A DNA stretch of 64,000 bases from Chrysoperla carnea (lineage: Eukaryota > Arthropoda > Insecta > Neuroptera > Chrysopidae), in assembly GCF_905475395.1 (NCBI RefSeq), contig NC_058338.1, forward strand, positions 73,047,435-73,111,434, given 5' to 3'. Under the pieces are notes generated by a model. That model was not told the DNA's origin and ran no database searches. It saw only the letters and a list, made by a program, of their open reading frames with translations. Position 1 is the first letter of the stretch, and each line of letters starts with the position of its first letter. Shown here in pieces: positions 38,783 through 51,481 of the stretch. The position numbers and the translations under genes were made by a program.

Positions 38783-38833
38783 TATTTTGAAATGATTGTT
38801 TTACAAATATTATGGAAATTACATTTCGCCACG

Positions 38834-38840
38834 TTTTATA
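38834..38840 (-). promoter_or_regulatory. TATA box of the serine protease gene
   Basis: TATAAAA on the minus strand, about 52 bases upstream of the start codon at 38782. Transcription would begin near 38805-38810, giving a 5' leader of about 25 bases. TATA promoters with short leaders are common for inducible or gut-expressed insect proteases. Confidence 0.6.
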
Positions 38841-39158
38841 CTCAAAGATTATTCATTAAATATTTTCGCTTGTACTTAAAGCCATTAATTGTGAAGATAA
38901 CAACTGACTCAACAGGACATTTGAAATGATAATAATTATTAATGATAATTTTTGTTGATGTTGATGTTTTTGTTTGATTTTTCTATTAATGCTTTCTTGT
39001 AACCTTCGATTATCAAGTAATTGAACATAGTGAAGGGAATCAACCTTTTTTGATATATACCCACATGATAATTGAAAAAAAAGAATTACGGTGCATATTA
39101 AGTTTTTTGGGAGGTTTTGATCACTTTTCGTCATCAAGGTTTGTAACTCCATTTAAAA

Positions 39159-39701
39159 CAAGTGAAGACAAACAATTGATTGAGTTAATTGTTGAAATAA
39201 AATGCATAGACAGTGTTGATTGCTCATATACCTATACATGTCACACATACATAACTGATAATCCCATATTAATACATACTATAAAATTTGCATCTAATGT
39301 GTGCCCTCGTGAATAAACAGTGATGTTTACAAAAAAATGTTTTAAACAAAAGTTGTTTATTTTGATAAGGAACATTTTTTATATTTAAACTTTTGTTCTA
39401 TCATTAACGGTTTACAAGATGGGTCCTACAGCCCCAAGACCCAATTGACCTATGTTGCTCATTTACGACCTCGAACTAACTTTTTACGTCCTGAGTGCGC
39501 TGTAATGAACTGAATTTCAGCTTGATATCTTTTTTCGTTTTTGAGTTATCGTGTTGACAGACCGACGGGCGGACGGACAACCGAAAGTGGACTAATTAGA
39601 TGATTTTAAGAACACCTATACCAAAATTTAGTAGCATCAATATTTTAAGCGTTACAAACTTGGAACTAAACTTAATATACTATGTATTTCATATATACAT
39701 A
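39159..39701 (-). repeat. Family A repeat, near-complete copy
   Basis: Reverse-oriented. Begins with the CAAGTGAAGACAAACAATTG hairpin end and carries GTGCCCTCGTGAATAAACAG, GTTTTTGAGTTATCGTG, a decayed GACGG stretch and the ACTTAATATACTATGTATTTC end. Confidence 0.8.
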
Positions 39702-40679
39702 AAAAGGGTAGACAAGGATTTTCTGAAATAAATACTGTTTTTTTCGTAGTGCCTTATTAAACCAAACGATTACAAAATGTTAAAAAAATAATTAAAGTAC
39801 AAATTTAATGAAATTTTATAAATTTAAATTCTTGAAGGAAGTTTTGTTTTATTATCTTATAATAATCATAGAAAGTTCTAGAATAGAATAAATAATCTGA
39901 TTACAATCATATATTAAAAGCATATTTAGAAATTCTTTATGCTTTATCATAAGAGCTTTAAATACTTTGTTAGTATTTATATACTGAATAGCTTTGAAAG
40001 CAGGACACAAATCAAAAAATTGAAGACATGGAGTAGAAAAATGAAATCGTAACATTATAAGTTATTTTAGATCGCAAGTTACCATAGCAAAAATTATTGC
40101 ATTTTTTATTAAATTGTAAACAATTTTTTTTAAAAGATAAATGATTTCTTGTGAGCCGATAAATTTCAATTTTTATATTTGAGAACACTGAAATCGTTAT
40201 TATCTTTCATGATCTCAGACTTTAAAAATGATTTGACACATTGAATGACACATTGTAGCATTTATTTTGTATATCTAAGCTTTCGATAAATTTTTCACAT
40301 TCAAACAAATTATGATAAATTTTCCACACTCATTACAAAAATTCATTCTTCGAATTATTTTCTTCGAATGTAGTTGAATTTGAATCAGTATCAAACAGTT
40401 GCGATTGGTCGTGTCAATTGTAGACTTTAAGAATTTAAGTTATTTTATTTTCCAAGTTTCTCAGAATATATTGTAATAAGAAAATTTTTTTTATAAATAC
40501 TTATCTTTAGTAGGTACTTAGCATTGTTTATGAAATATATTAAATATGTACCATTTGGTACCTTGCACCTTGCACTTTGAGTGGTAATACAACAAAAGTT
40601 TTGTCACTTCTGGAGTAAGCTACACGTGTATCAGGATTTGTATGTAACATATACAGCAATTTTATTCTTTTTGTAATAT

Positions 40680-41122
40680 TTAAGGTAGTACGAGCATCAA
40701 GGAATTTAAGATTTAGGGTTGAAATTATTTTTACCTTATTTTCAACTTTGATGATGAATTTTGTTATGACTTTATGATAGGCGAAAAATAAGAATACAAA
40801 CTTTCGATATCTATTCTTGGTTTTCAAAATATCGAAAGCTAAATAATTAAACAAAATTTTAAATTACATTTTGAAAATTACTCCAGATATCGAAAAATTG
40901 TATTCGTACTTTTCGTCTTTATAATAAGCATAATTTTCAATTATTCAACTTTAATTTAAATAGTTTTTAACTTTAATTTAAATAGTTTTTATTTTTTTTA
41001 TTTTTCATCGACTAATTTTGGGGAAATCTATAAAAACATATCATCCATCTAACGTTTTCCCATAAGACCAATGTTAAATATGCCTACTTTTGAAATAATT
41101 TATTTATTTTAATTATCGGGCA
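40680..41122 (+). repeat. Family C element, truncated copy
   Basis: Starts TTAAGGTAGTACGAGCATCA. It shares TTTGATGATGAATTTTGTTATGA and the ATCGGGCA block near the end with the intact copy at 7923-8574. The right terminus is missing. Confidence 0.7.
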
Positions 41123-43520
41123 CAAAAATCGACAACTCCATTTCAAAATTCTATACCGAGCCACTGTTATAAAGTCAATTTTGCTTATTACTTACTTTAA
41201 TCAATCCCCGAAAAAGCATAGATAAAAGGAATTATGGAAATTTCGCTTCGTTATAGGATCACGGGCTAACATAGCTATACAAAGTTCCGTTTAAGAGAGT
41301 GCTAATTTTACCAAAAACTTTACCTTTTATTGAAGCATGAGTATAATTTTTGCCTGCAATTGATAAAACCGCAGAGCAGAGGACTCTCTTTATTTATAGC
41401 AGAATCCTGTTTTATATCCTGAAACCTAAAAACAATTGAATATGCTCAGTTTCTTTTATCACATATAAATTTACAACAAATCCCCTACATGTAAAACCAA
41501 ATCTTTTCATTAAATAAAAAATTGTTTTTAATACAAAAAAAGTGTTCCCAACATATATTAAATCATACCGATAAATCATTTCGGTAAAGATGACTCTTTT
41601 GTTAGTATCTTTTTTTTGTTTTGCTATAATGTTCTGTATCTTTGTCTAAATAATACAATAACTATGTATAAAACCTATTTACTGTCTCTTTTATTAATAA
41701 AAATTTTTTATATTCTAAACATCAACCAGAAAAGTGTATGAATACAAGGGGGGAATTAAATTAGCTTATATCCGCATATAAAAATATGTATTCTGATGTA
41801 TTACGATTAATTATATAGGATGTCAAAATTTAAAATATCATTGAAAAAAACCCCGATTTTATTGAACTTAAACTAAATTATTTTCTACTTTTTAGTATAA
41901 CTAATGCTTAAAACTAAAAAAGTTATGTATATCAAATATGGTGGAAGTGATGGGAAAATCATGTCATGCTTACCATAAAAATTCTTAGTCATCCGATTTG
42001 CATATGTTATTCGTTTTCTTCTCAGCAAACCGTTCCATTTTATACCTATAATTATGGGAGTGCATAAAAAATAACTTATCCGCTATGTTAGCCCGTGATG
42101 TTAGATTTAGAGTGACGTTACTTTACTAACTCAGCATTATCATCCAAACTATACGTGTATCCAAAATTTCAGCTCAATCGTAACAGAATAACTTCTTTAA
42201 AAGCATGTAAAAAATGGATTTTATCTCTATTCGATAACAGAAAAAAATGGTGGAAGCGCTGGGAAGAATAAGCTAACATTCTAAAATATTCTACAAAAAC
42301 AATAGGTTTTTGTGTAGTTAAGAAATAGAAGTACTAATACAATTAAAGAGGCAACTATTGTTTATGGGATAGCTCAGTATTTAGCCCTAGCCTCATAGCT
42401 CAGTATTAAGCCTGAAAAATGGATCGTGACTTGAAATGGATCAACATCGGGGGCCGACAACTCACATCAGTTGTTGAAATTCCTTATATTACTATATTTC
42501 AAACAAAAGGTCCAGCCTACTCCGAATTTTCTACAAACGTTATCGAAATATAACGAACGGGATTAAAAAAAAAATTTAATCGCCATTTATATCAATATAA
42601 AAGTGAAAGTGTGATTTTTTGTAGTACTTTTTTGTGATTAATTGTAACAGTCAGCGCTTGGATTACATACTCGTCAGATTGGAATATGGAGCTTCTAATT
42701 TGAATAATTTGACACACTGTATTATTCTTTTTTAATGTTAATGTTACTAATATTTTGATTTATTTCTATTCATTTTTAATGTAAACAAAACAAAAAAGAT
42801 AATACTAATACGCAATAAATTCAATTCAAAATATTTTTGGAAAATTGTCGAATACCATGTCACTCTTTTCCTTAAAGCTAAGAAAGGACGATTATGTTTA
42901 TCTTGTAAAATTAGACCGTTTCCATGGTTCTACTCTTTTGTCTATCTTTAATCTTTAAGATCTTAAAAATATTTTGATTGGTATATTTTTTCAGATACTC
43001 AACAGATTTGATGTAATTTAACTTAGAAATTTCTATTTACATATTAAATACACAGAAAGATACGATAAGTACAAAGTTACCCTTATTTATCATAATTGAA
43101 AATTAGCCGAATTGCATATAATATTTAGTGGACAGATCAATATCTTTCTAATTAAGTTAATCATTATGATTAATTTTCATTTGAAAAAATAGAAACAAAA
43201 TAAAAAAATAACATAAAAGCCGGGACTGGAACCCGGGAAATGAAATTTATTAATAATTACTTCCTTTTGCAGTAACAATTATTATTATCATCCATTTTTA
43301 TATAAAACATATGCTACAATAATTACACAGTGTGTCGCATTTAAGATGAAGACTCCCTCATGTTTTCGTTATTTATAGTAATAACGATTTGAAATTTTGC
43401 ATACTCTACAGAATGATGGGTCACATTTTTTAAGATACTTAACCGAAATCAGAACTTTAAACTCAGGACTACTACAAATTGACAAATAGGGCTGATTCTT
43501 AATAATTTGACTAGATACAT

Positions 43521-43668
43521 AATACATAACACTATTTAATTATCAATTTGTTTAGTTTTTACATTCCATAGCACGCTAGCTATTAAATTAAAAAATAAAC
43601 TTAAAAAAACTAGTGTGATATGGAATGTAAAAACTGGACGAATTGATAATTTAATAGTGTTATGTATT
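43521..43668. mobile_element. Small foldback element, 148 bp
   Basis: Arms 43521-43574 and about 43615-43668 are inverted repeats (ATACATAACACTATT, ATTATCAATT, GTTTTTACATTCCATA) with few mismatches and a central spacer of about 40 bp. It looks like a minimal MITE. No clear target duplication. Confidence 0.7.
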
Positions 43669-43839
43669 CAAATATTTCAATAAACTTGTAATAATTATGA
43701 GTGTGGACCAGAATGGTGAAAAATTAAAAATACAAATTTTGGCGTAGAAAATAATATTTCTAAAAAATTTGCCTATGATAAATATTTCTTCATTTATAAA
43801 TATTATCAAAGATAAAAAATGAGAACTCTTGGATATTTC

Positions 43840-44005
43840 GAAATAAATTTCGATTTTTGCCCCAATTTCCTAGATCAATTTTTTTGTGTTATATAAATAC
43901 GTATTTCGGCTATCAAGTAGTCAGCATCAGTATGAATTAGCTAATCGTAATTACTCTTATTGTGTATGTTACTCGTTGCTAATTTGGTGGCGGACTCTCT
44001 ATTTG
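43840..44005 (-). mobile_element. Penelope-like retroelement fragment with hammerhead-like core (copy 1)
   Basis: About 160 bp that recurs at 62055-62215. On the minus strand it reads CTGATGC (43930-43924), a stem-loop GACTACTTGATAGCC, then GAAA (43907-43904) and ATACGTAT. Penelope-like elements are known to carry hammerhead ribozyme motifs of the form CUGAUGA..GAAA in their terminal repeats. This copy has C for the last A of the core, so it would be inactive. No reverse transcriptase is present. The element assignment is inferred. Confidence 0.5.
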
Positions 44006-44722
44006 ATACAAATATTAGCTAAAAAGTCATGGAATTATTTATTTTGATTTTCGGAAAGAAAACAAATCATTTTCTCACAAAAAGTTAAAAATAATAAATT
44101 TTGCAGTGATAAAAGATTAAAATATATAAAAGGATTTGTTGAATGGTAGCTAGTTAATTCGAATTAAAAACATGTTTTTTTTACGCTTGTAATAATTTTT
44201 TAATATTTTTTTACCAACAATATACACATAAAAAACATATATATATATATAGTTAATCTGTGACACTTTCAATTGGTAAGTACAATACATTAAAAATCGT
44301 GGGAATACTGTTACCCTTATATTATATTATATAACAACAGATACAAATAATGTGGATCTCTTGTTATAATAAAATTAAAGCCAGTTATATGTGTTAACAA
44401 TAAATAGAATTAAATTTTACTGTAATTATAATTATCAAGGGTTCAACAAGCAAGGCATTGGGACTAGACAACTTTTGTCAACCAGAGAGATCGAATTAAC
44501 GAGAAGGTGAATTGCGTTGTAGGTAGGGTGTCAAAATAACAAAAAAATAAATTAAGATTATGAGCTGAGTTCTTCGTAACGATTGACTTTAGTAACTTTT
44601 AGTTACTTTTAATCATTTTTAATTATTTTTAGTTAGGTACTTAAAGTTACTTCCTATTGCTTTACACGACTTTCAGTTACCTACTTTTCGTGATTTTTAG
44701 CCACTTTCAGTGATCTTTGTGA

Positions 44723-45285
44723 TTATACAATGTATATGAAATATACAAGATATACTAAGTTTAGTCAGAAGTTTGTAACGCTTGAAAATATTGACGCAAC
44801 GAAAAATATAATTGGATATAAGTGTTCATAAAATCCCCTAATTAGTTATTTTTCGGTTGTCTGTCAACACGATAGCTCAAAAACGAAAAAAGATATCAAG
44901 TTGAAATTTTTATAGCATGCTCATGACATAAAAAATAAGGTCGAGTTCGTAAATGAGCAACATAGGTCAATTGGGTCTTGGGTCCGTGGCATTTATTCTG
45001 TAAACCGTAAGAAAAAGAACAAAAGTTTAAATGTAAAAAATGTTCCCTATAAAAAGAATAAACAACTTGTGTTTGAAACATTTTTTTGTAAACATTACTG
45101 TTTACCCGTGAGAGCGAATATTATGCGGCAATTGTATAGAGTGTATTACATGGGTATATACAGTCATATATGTGTGACATGTATGTATGTGTAATGTGAC
45201 TCACTGTCACTGAGTAATTAACACTGAGTAATCAACACTGTATTTCAACAATTAGCTTGCTCAGTCAATTGTTTGTTTTCACTTG
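44723..45285 (+). repeat. Family A repeat, near-complete copy
   Basis: Starts TTATACAATGTATATGAAATA and ends CAATTGTTTGTTTTCACTTG. Family blocks appear in order; the GTCY stretch is reduced to GTTGTCTGTC. Confidence 0.8.
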
Positions 45286-45977
45286 TTATTTTTAAAATTG
45301 CAGCACCTTTTTCTAATAGAGAAAATGCAAAAAGTATCAATAAGAAAAAAGGGGTGGAAATTCTGACAGATTTAAACTGATATAACTTTGTAAGTCATAT
45401 ATCGTATGCAAACTAAACATGAAAGCTAATTCAATTCATTATCATAACATCCGATCTCTTAAAATTTTGAAATAACCATTTAAACCATATACACATTTTT
45501 ATTAAATTAGTTAATTTAGAAGCCACGTGCTTCATTTATAATATATCAACATGATTATAGTTAGCTTTTGGGTAAACCACATTATAAAAATGATTATCTA
45601 TCTCTGTTTTTAATCATATTTATCCGTTAATACAGACTTATGAACTTTATAAAAAATCAACGATTTATAACTCATAGACTACGATTTTTATAAGATTTTA
45701 GGGTGTCTTACTTACATACAGTGATGGGCATTAATTATTCACGAATAATTTCTTCCCGAATGATTTATTTGGAAAAATCTCTGAAAAATAAAAAAAATTT
45801 TTTGGTTATTCCATATAGTTGTTCCATAGTTTTGTCGTTGCTTTGGTACAAATAAAAGTGTTTTATTTTTTTTAGTATTCGGCATTCACGAATAATTTGG
45901 TTATTCTTATTCGATATTCGTCGTTCAAATAAATTTTTTCCATCTATTTTGACATATAATATTTTTCCATCTATTTT

Positions 45978-46077
45978 GTTTAAACCAAAGTGGTACCGAA
46001 CAAGAGAAAGTGTAGATGTATATGCATATACACTCAAATTTTCACTCTCTCTTGTTCGGTGTAATTTCGGATTGAAC
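45978..46077. repeat. Palindromic hairpin of about 100 bp
   Basis: Centred on TATATGCATATA (near 46024). ACCGAACAAGAGA on the left pairs with TCTCTTGTTCGGT on the right, and the outer flanks GTTTAAACC and GGATTGAAC also pair loosely. Bulges break the arms. It could be a MITE; a structured RNA cannot be excluded. Confidence 0.6.
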
Positions 46078-47267
46078 ATATGTATAAATATTCCAATAGG
46101 GAATATTCATGTATTTTTTTTATATTTTTAATTCATTCTTTACACCGTTATAACAAAGTAAAAAATACACTTACTGCTAGAAAATGCTGTACTTAAGTGG
46201 AAAAAAAAATTTTAAATACATTATAATTTTGAGATATTTAAACGCAGTTTTTTTGCGCTCTCTGTTGATGACGTATAAGTACGTGATCTGTCAATTGGTG
46301 ACAGTTCACTGTATAATTTATACTTTAAAAAAATGAATTTACAACACAAAATTTACACTCGTTATTATTAAGTTTTCTAATAAAAAGCCGTAGAATAGTA
46401 TAATTTATTGAAATACCATATAAAATGTAAGTAATTAATATCATGCAGTATGTTAACAAATTTGACAAGCCAGTACTATGATGTCACGTCCGTATAAAAA
46501 TTTAAATTTCCGTTTTAGAAATTTTTAAATGCACTCACTGAGTTTGTACTTTTATTAATTAATTTTAAGTAATTAAAAAGATATTATTTACTAAAATAAT
46601 GGTTTAGTTGAAGTGTCCAGTCATTAAAGTTACGGAAGAAAAATATTTGAATCAAATTTAAATTTCATGAATATTCCCCATTGTGCTTGGCGACTGAAAA
46701 TGTGTATTTTCAGCATCCATAGTGTTTTTGCGTGAATTGCAAGGTTAGAAATGTGTACGTATTTGTGTGTGAATTGAGTTTCTGTTAAAGAAATGTCTTT
46801 TGATTATATCTACTTCCTAGCTACGAATCTTGCGCTTTTGAGTAAATACTTTGTTTGTTCAAAAGTCAGAAAAGACATAAATTTCATTTTAATTAAAAAG
46901 CATCTAATGAGGGGAAAATATGACCTCAGTAGTTGAGCTCTCATGCTCACGAGGCTTTTAGAAATCAATCGTTAAATGTTTCAAAGTCATATGTAATAAA
47001 ATGGCTAATGTTATTAAAAACCATATCATCCATTTATTCATTCAGTACTCATTCATTCATTGAGATTGTGACTAAAATCTTATCAGTTCAAAACACACTT
47101 TACTACATATGATTAGATACTTATAATAGTGGTTTTTATTCTCCCCCTTCAATACACCACATTATGAGTGTATATATAAATCATTGATTTACTAGTAATA
47201 GATTGAGAACCATGTAGTAAATTAAATAACCTATCTAGAACTATGATTTGTACAATTTATATAATAA

Positions 47268-47325
47268 CAAGTGAAAACAAACAATTGACTGAGTTAATTG
47301 TTGAAATACCATGCTTAGACAGTTG
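47268..47325 (-). repeat. Family A repeat, hairpin end only
   Basis: Contains only CAAGTGAAAACAAACAATTG, then GACTGAGTTAATTG and TTGAAATACCATGCTTAGAC, before similarity stops abruptly. A copy this short, cut at one side, fits an aborted or truncated insertion. Confidence 0.75.
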
Positions 47326-48994
47326 CTAATTGCGTTTACATTTTACCCAGAATTGCTTTAATCTAAGATCCCACTTTCCCAAATGAAAGCTTACCCTGAT
47401 AAAAAATAGAAAGAGTATTAAGTCTGTTTGAGTCTTGAATCACTTTTGTAAGATACTTGAACTATGATAGGCGTGCCATTGAATTACACAAGAAAAATTT
47501 AACTAAGATAAAAATCAAAGTATCAATATATTTGGAATAAATAAGAAAGATATCTAGGACATATCGTCAAAGAAACTGAATTTGAAAGAAAACAAATAAA
47601 AAAAAAAGAGTCTAGTAATCAGATTAAAGTAATTATCTTGTAATAAAATTAAAAAATTGTTTAACTGTTGAAAACAATACGTATTACACCGCCAGTATGC
47701 CTCTGCCCCGTAGAACAGTCATGCACAATGCCAACGGTGGTCGATCGACGTGTTATGAGTGAAAGTAAATAATTTTGTTAAGACCTACTGTGTTGAAGCC
47801 GGCTCAACTCGACTCGGCTCCTATTTATAAATTCATGATATTCATAATTACATATTTTGTTTCAAGTATTAAATAATGCCCTTAATTTATTACATGTACT
47901 GCAACTCTGCAAGTCATTTTATTTAATATCAAGTATTTTATAACGCAATTTTACTGTAATTACCTGTGAATGACATCGGTAAAGATCGATTTAACACGAT
48001 CTTAAGAATTCAGTGCAAATTTTAAATAAAAAAATAATAAAAAGTTTAAAGCTTGTTTCTTTCTTGACAATCGAAGATACAAATAAGGTTTTTTATTTCG
48101 CATTTTATACTATTTTACGCATATAGGGACTGATTAATCTACTTGGGAAAAATGTTCTGGGAACATGAATTCTGGATATACAGGGTAGAACATTTTAATC
48201 TATTATGGCTAAAATAGTTCGTTCAGATTGAAGCTAGTTTTTGGGGTTGCTTTATTAATCAATTTTAATCCTAAAATGTAAGAGATAGCATAACACATTA
48301 AATTAGGAAATTGGTTGAAAATATTCTTTCGAAAATTGTAAGATTTCGGAGGAAATACGACGAAATACGAAAAATATATCATTGTTGCATTGAATCGAAA
48401 GAAAAAAAAAACGCAAGATACAGAAAAATGCTTAAGCAAAAGTTGTCCAAATGTTAAAATAATAAAATAATATTTGCAACTAATTTAACAGCACTTTTGT
48501 TGAATCGATATCCTAAGCCAATATTTATTTTCTAGTGATCAATTAATAAATTATTAATTTATAAAGAAATAAAAAGCACAAATTTTATTACAAATTTTAT
48601 ATTTTCCGGCATTGAAACTTAATGATACCTTCAAATATAATTTATATGAAACAAAATATTGAATCACGAAAACCATTGAATCTTGTTGAGTTGGATAAAT
48701 GTTGTTTTGGATGACTTATTTACAAGAAACATAAAACAAATACTCACGTGTGCTGTTAAGTCTGTTGTTTGTTTAAATGTTTGTTGATATTATTTATATT
48801 CGATGGATATACTTCGATGGAAATTTTGGCAGATCGTTGCATTTTTAGCCAAGATTGTCATTTGTAACCCAAAATTCTCACTGCAAAAGAATATCATTAT
48901 AAAAGAAATTTGTATCCGTTTCCACACTACCATTGAGGTAGGATACATCAGCGCGTTTTTTTTTACGTGGTATCCCCTATAGGCCTAATCCACG

Positions 48995-49093
48995 ATCTTT
49001 TCCTTCTATTTAAGTGCATCCGGTTACATTTAAACAGAAGAAAAAGATAAATAATCATCCAATTTGTCGTGACCGGAACATGACAAATTGGAT
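48995..49093. repeat. Two adjacent hairpins before the tandem array
   Basis: Hairpin 1 pairs 48995-49018 with 49025-49048 (TCTTTT, TTCT, TTTAA arms, about four mismatches in 24 positions, one of them a possible G-U pair). Hairpin 2 pairs ATCCAATTTGTC (49057-49068) with GACAAATTGGAT (49082-49093) perfectly. They lie 110 bp before a recent tandem array. Function unknown. Confidence 0.6.
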
Positions 49094-49202
49094 AACATTA
49101 TCGCAATTCCTAAAAAAAAAATTCACAATCCCCAAATACTATCAGCCTAAATTTGACATCACTTAATATAATTACAGGACAGGTATTCCTAAAATATAAG
49201 AA

Positions 49203-51449
49203 AGAGATAAAAAAAACATAAATATCCCTGGAAAAAAATTCAATTATTTCAAAAAGAAAAGGGATAAATAAAAATTGCTTAATTTACAATAACCTTTATG
49301 CATAAATATTTCTGAAGGTCCATTTGAATTAACCATATCAACCTAGTTATAAGTAGACTTACCCCAGAATGAAACCAATCCAAAATATCACAGGCTATAA
49401 GACAGGCGAAAAATCCATGTAATCAAGATCATTTTTTCCGTACATTATCTGTCTAGATATACCTAACTCACTTTAAGCGATGACTGCGCTTTTTTGCATG
49501 TTCCGTCTCACCGTCATCATGAGTTGATACAATCCCCTATCGAGGCGCTTGGCTTATAGACAGACATAACGAGAAAAAATTGATTTTTGACTACACAATT
49601 TCTCATAGTGTTATAACACATGCAACAAATCGAACGAGTTTTTCCTGAGAAACATCATACTAACCTTAGTTAGTCAACGTCGCTTCTCAGAATTTAGGGC
49701 AGACCGAATTTACAAATTTAAAATAATATATTTAAAAAAGAAAATAAAAAAAATTTAAAAAGAAAAATTAGGCAATTTTTCAACCCAGTTATAAGTAGAC
49801 TTACCCCAGAATGAAACCAATCCAATATATCACAGGCTATAACACAGGCGAAAAATCCATGCAATCAAGATCATTTTTTCCGTACATTATCTGTCTAGAT
49901 ATACCTAACTCACTTTAAGCGATGACTGCGCTTTTTTGCATGTTCCGTCTCACCGTCATCATGAGTTGATACAATCCCCTATCGAGGCGCTTGGCTTATA
50001 GACAGACATAACGAGAAAAATTGATTTTTGACTACACAATTTCTCATAGTGTTATAACACATGCAACAAATCGAACGAGTTTTTCCTGAGAAACATCATA
50101 CTAACCTTAGTTAGTCAACGTCGCTTCTCAGGATATAGGGCAGACCGATTTTACAAATTTAAATTAATGAACTGATATTTAGAGTAAAATAAATTGAAAA
50201 AAAAACAAAAATATCTCTGGGCATAAAAGTTAAAAATTGCTTAATTTGCAATAATATTTATGCATAAACAATTAAAGAAAGTTCTAGGATAGGATATGAT
50301 AAAAAAATATAATTCTAGGATAGGATATGAATTTTACAAGTCACAAACACAGAATTATACAAATGACAATGTCGGAGATGAAAAAGCATAAATATCTCTG
50401 GAAAAAAATTCAATTATTTTAAAAAGAAAAGGAATAAATAAAAATTGCTTAATTTACAATAACCTTTATGCATAAATATTTCTGAAGGTCCATTTGAATT
50501 AACCATATCAACCTAGTTATAAGTAGACTTACCCCAGAATGAAACCAATCCAAAATATCACAGGCTATAACACAGGCGAAAAATCCATGTAATCAAGATC
50601 ATTTTTTCCGTACATTATCTGTCTAGATATACCTAACTCACTTTAAGCGATGACTGCGCTTTTTTGCATGTTCCGTCTCACCGTCATCATGAGTTGATAC
50701 AATCCCCTATCGAGGCGCTTGGCTTATAGACAGACATAACGAGAAAAAATTGATTTTTGACTACACAATTTCTCATAGTGTTATAACTCATGCAACAAAT
50801 CGAACGAGTTTTTCCTGAGAAACATCATACTAACCTTAGTTAGTCAACGTCGCTTCTCAGAATTTAGGGCAGACCGAATTTACAAATTTAAAATAATATA
50901 TTTAAAAAAGAAAATAAAAAAAATTTAAAAAGAAAAATTAGGCAATTTTTCAACCCAGTTATGAGTAGACTTACCCCAGAATGAAACCAATCCAATATAT
51001 CACAGGCTATAACACAGGCGAAAAATCCATGTAATCAAGATCATTTATTCCGTACATTATCTGTCTAGATATACCTAACTCACTTTAAGCGATGACTGCG
51101 CTTTTTTGCATGTTCCGTCTCACCGTCATCATGAGTTGATACAATCCCCTATCGAGGCGCTTGGCTTATAGACAGACATAACGAGAAAAATTGATTTTTG
51201 ACTACACAATTTCTCATAGTGTTATAACTCATGCAACAAATCGAACGAGTTTTTCCTGAGAAACATCATACTAACCTTAGTTAGTCAACGTCGCTTCTCA
51301 GGATATAGGGCAGACCGATTTTACAAATTTAAATTAATGAACTGATATTTAGAGTAAAATAAATTGAAAAAAAACAAAAATATCTCTGGGCATAAAAGTT
51401 AAAAATTGCTTAATTTGCAATAATATTTATGCATAAACAATTAAAGATG
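49203..51449. repeat. Two-level tandem array: four 380-bp units in two 1170-bp blocks
   Basis: A core of about 380 bp occurs at about 49345-49722, 49787-50163, 50515-50890 and 50958-51333. Each core starts near AGTTATAAGTAGACTTACCCC and ends near GCAGACCGA(A/T)TTTACAAATTTA. Units 1 and 2 with their different linkers are repeated as units 3 and 4, a 1170-bp period. Cores are nearly identical. Each contains the nested hairpin CTGAGAA..ACTAACCTTAGTTAGT..TTCTCAG. No protein is encoded. It behaves like a young satellite or segmental duplication; a structured RNA is not excluded. Confidence 0.95.
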
Positions 51450-51481
51450 GCTCATTTAATCTTAATTTACCTTTATTAACA

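Larger units (their letters stand above)
38841..48990. other. Gene-free, repeat-containing region upstream of the protease
   Basis: No exon could be supported. Contents: family A copies (39159-39701, 44723-45285, 47268-47325), a family C copy (40680-41122), a short foldback (43521-43668), a Penelope-like fragment (43840-44005) and a hairpin (45978-46077). The stretches 39710-40670, 41130-43510, 44010-44720, 45290-45970, 46080-47260 and 47330-48990 are AT-rich. I see no recognisable gene, RNA or element with clear ends in them. Confidence 0.55.

Noticed and set aside
43329..43500. Possible end of an ACAGTGTGTCGCATTT-type foldback element
   Set aside because: No inverted partner or second copy was found in the window, so there is no support beyond a vague resemblance.
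45720..45910. Possible hAT element starting CAGTGATGGGCATTAATTATTC
   Set aside because: The start is hAT-like, but I found no matching inverted end or 8-bp duplication.
45765..46131. Overlapping open frames on both strands
   Set aside because: Both are created by the palindrome at 45978-46077; their translations mirror each other and match no family.
49345..51333. CRISPR array or rRNA-type repeat
   Set aside because: Units are 380 bp with no short repeat/spacer pattern and no similarity I recognise to rRNA or spliceosomal RNA.
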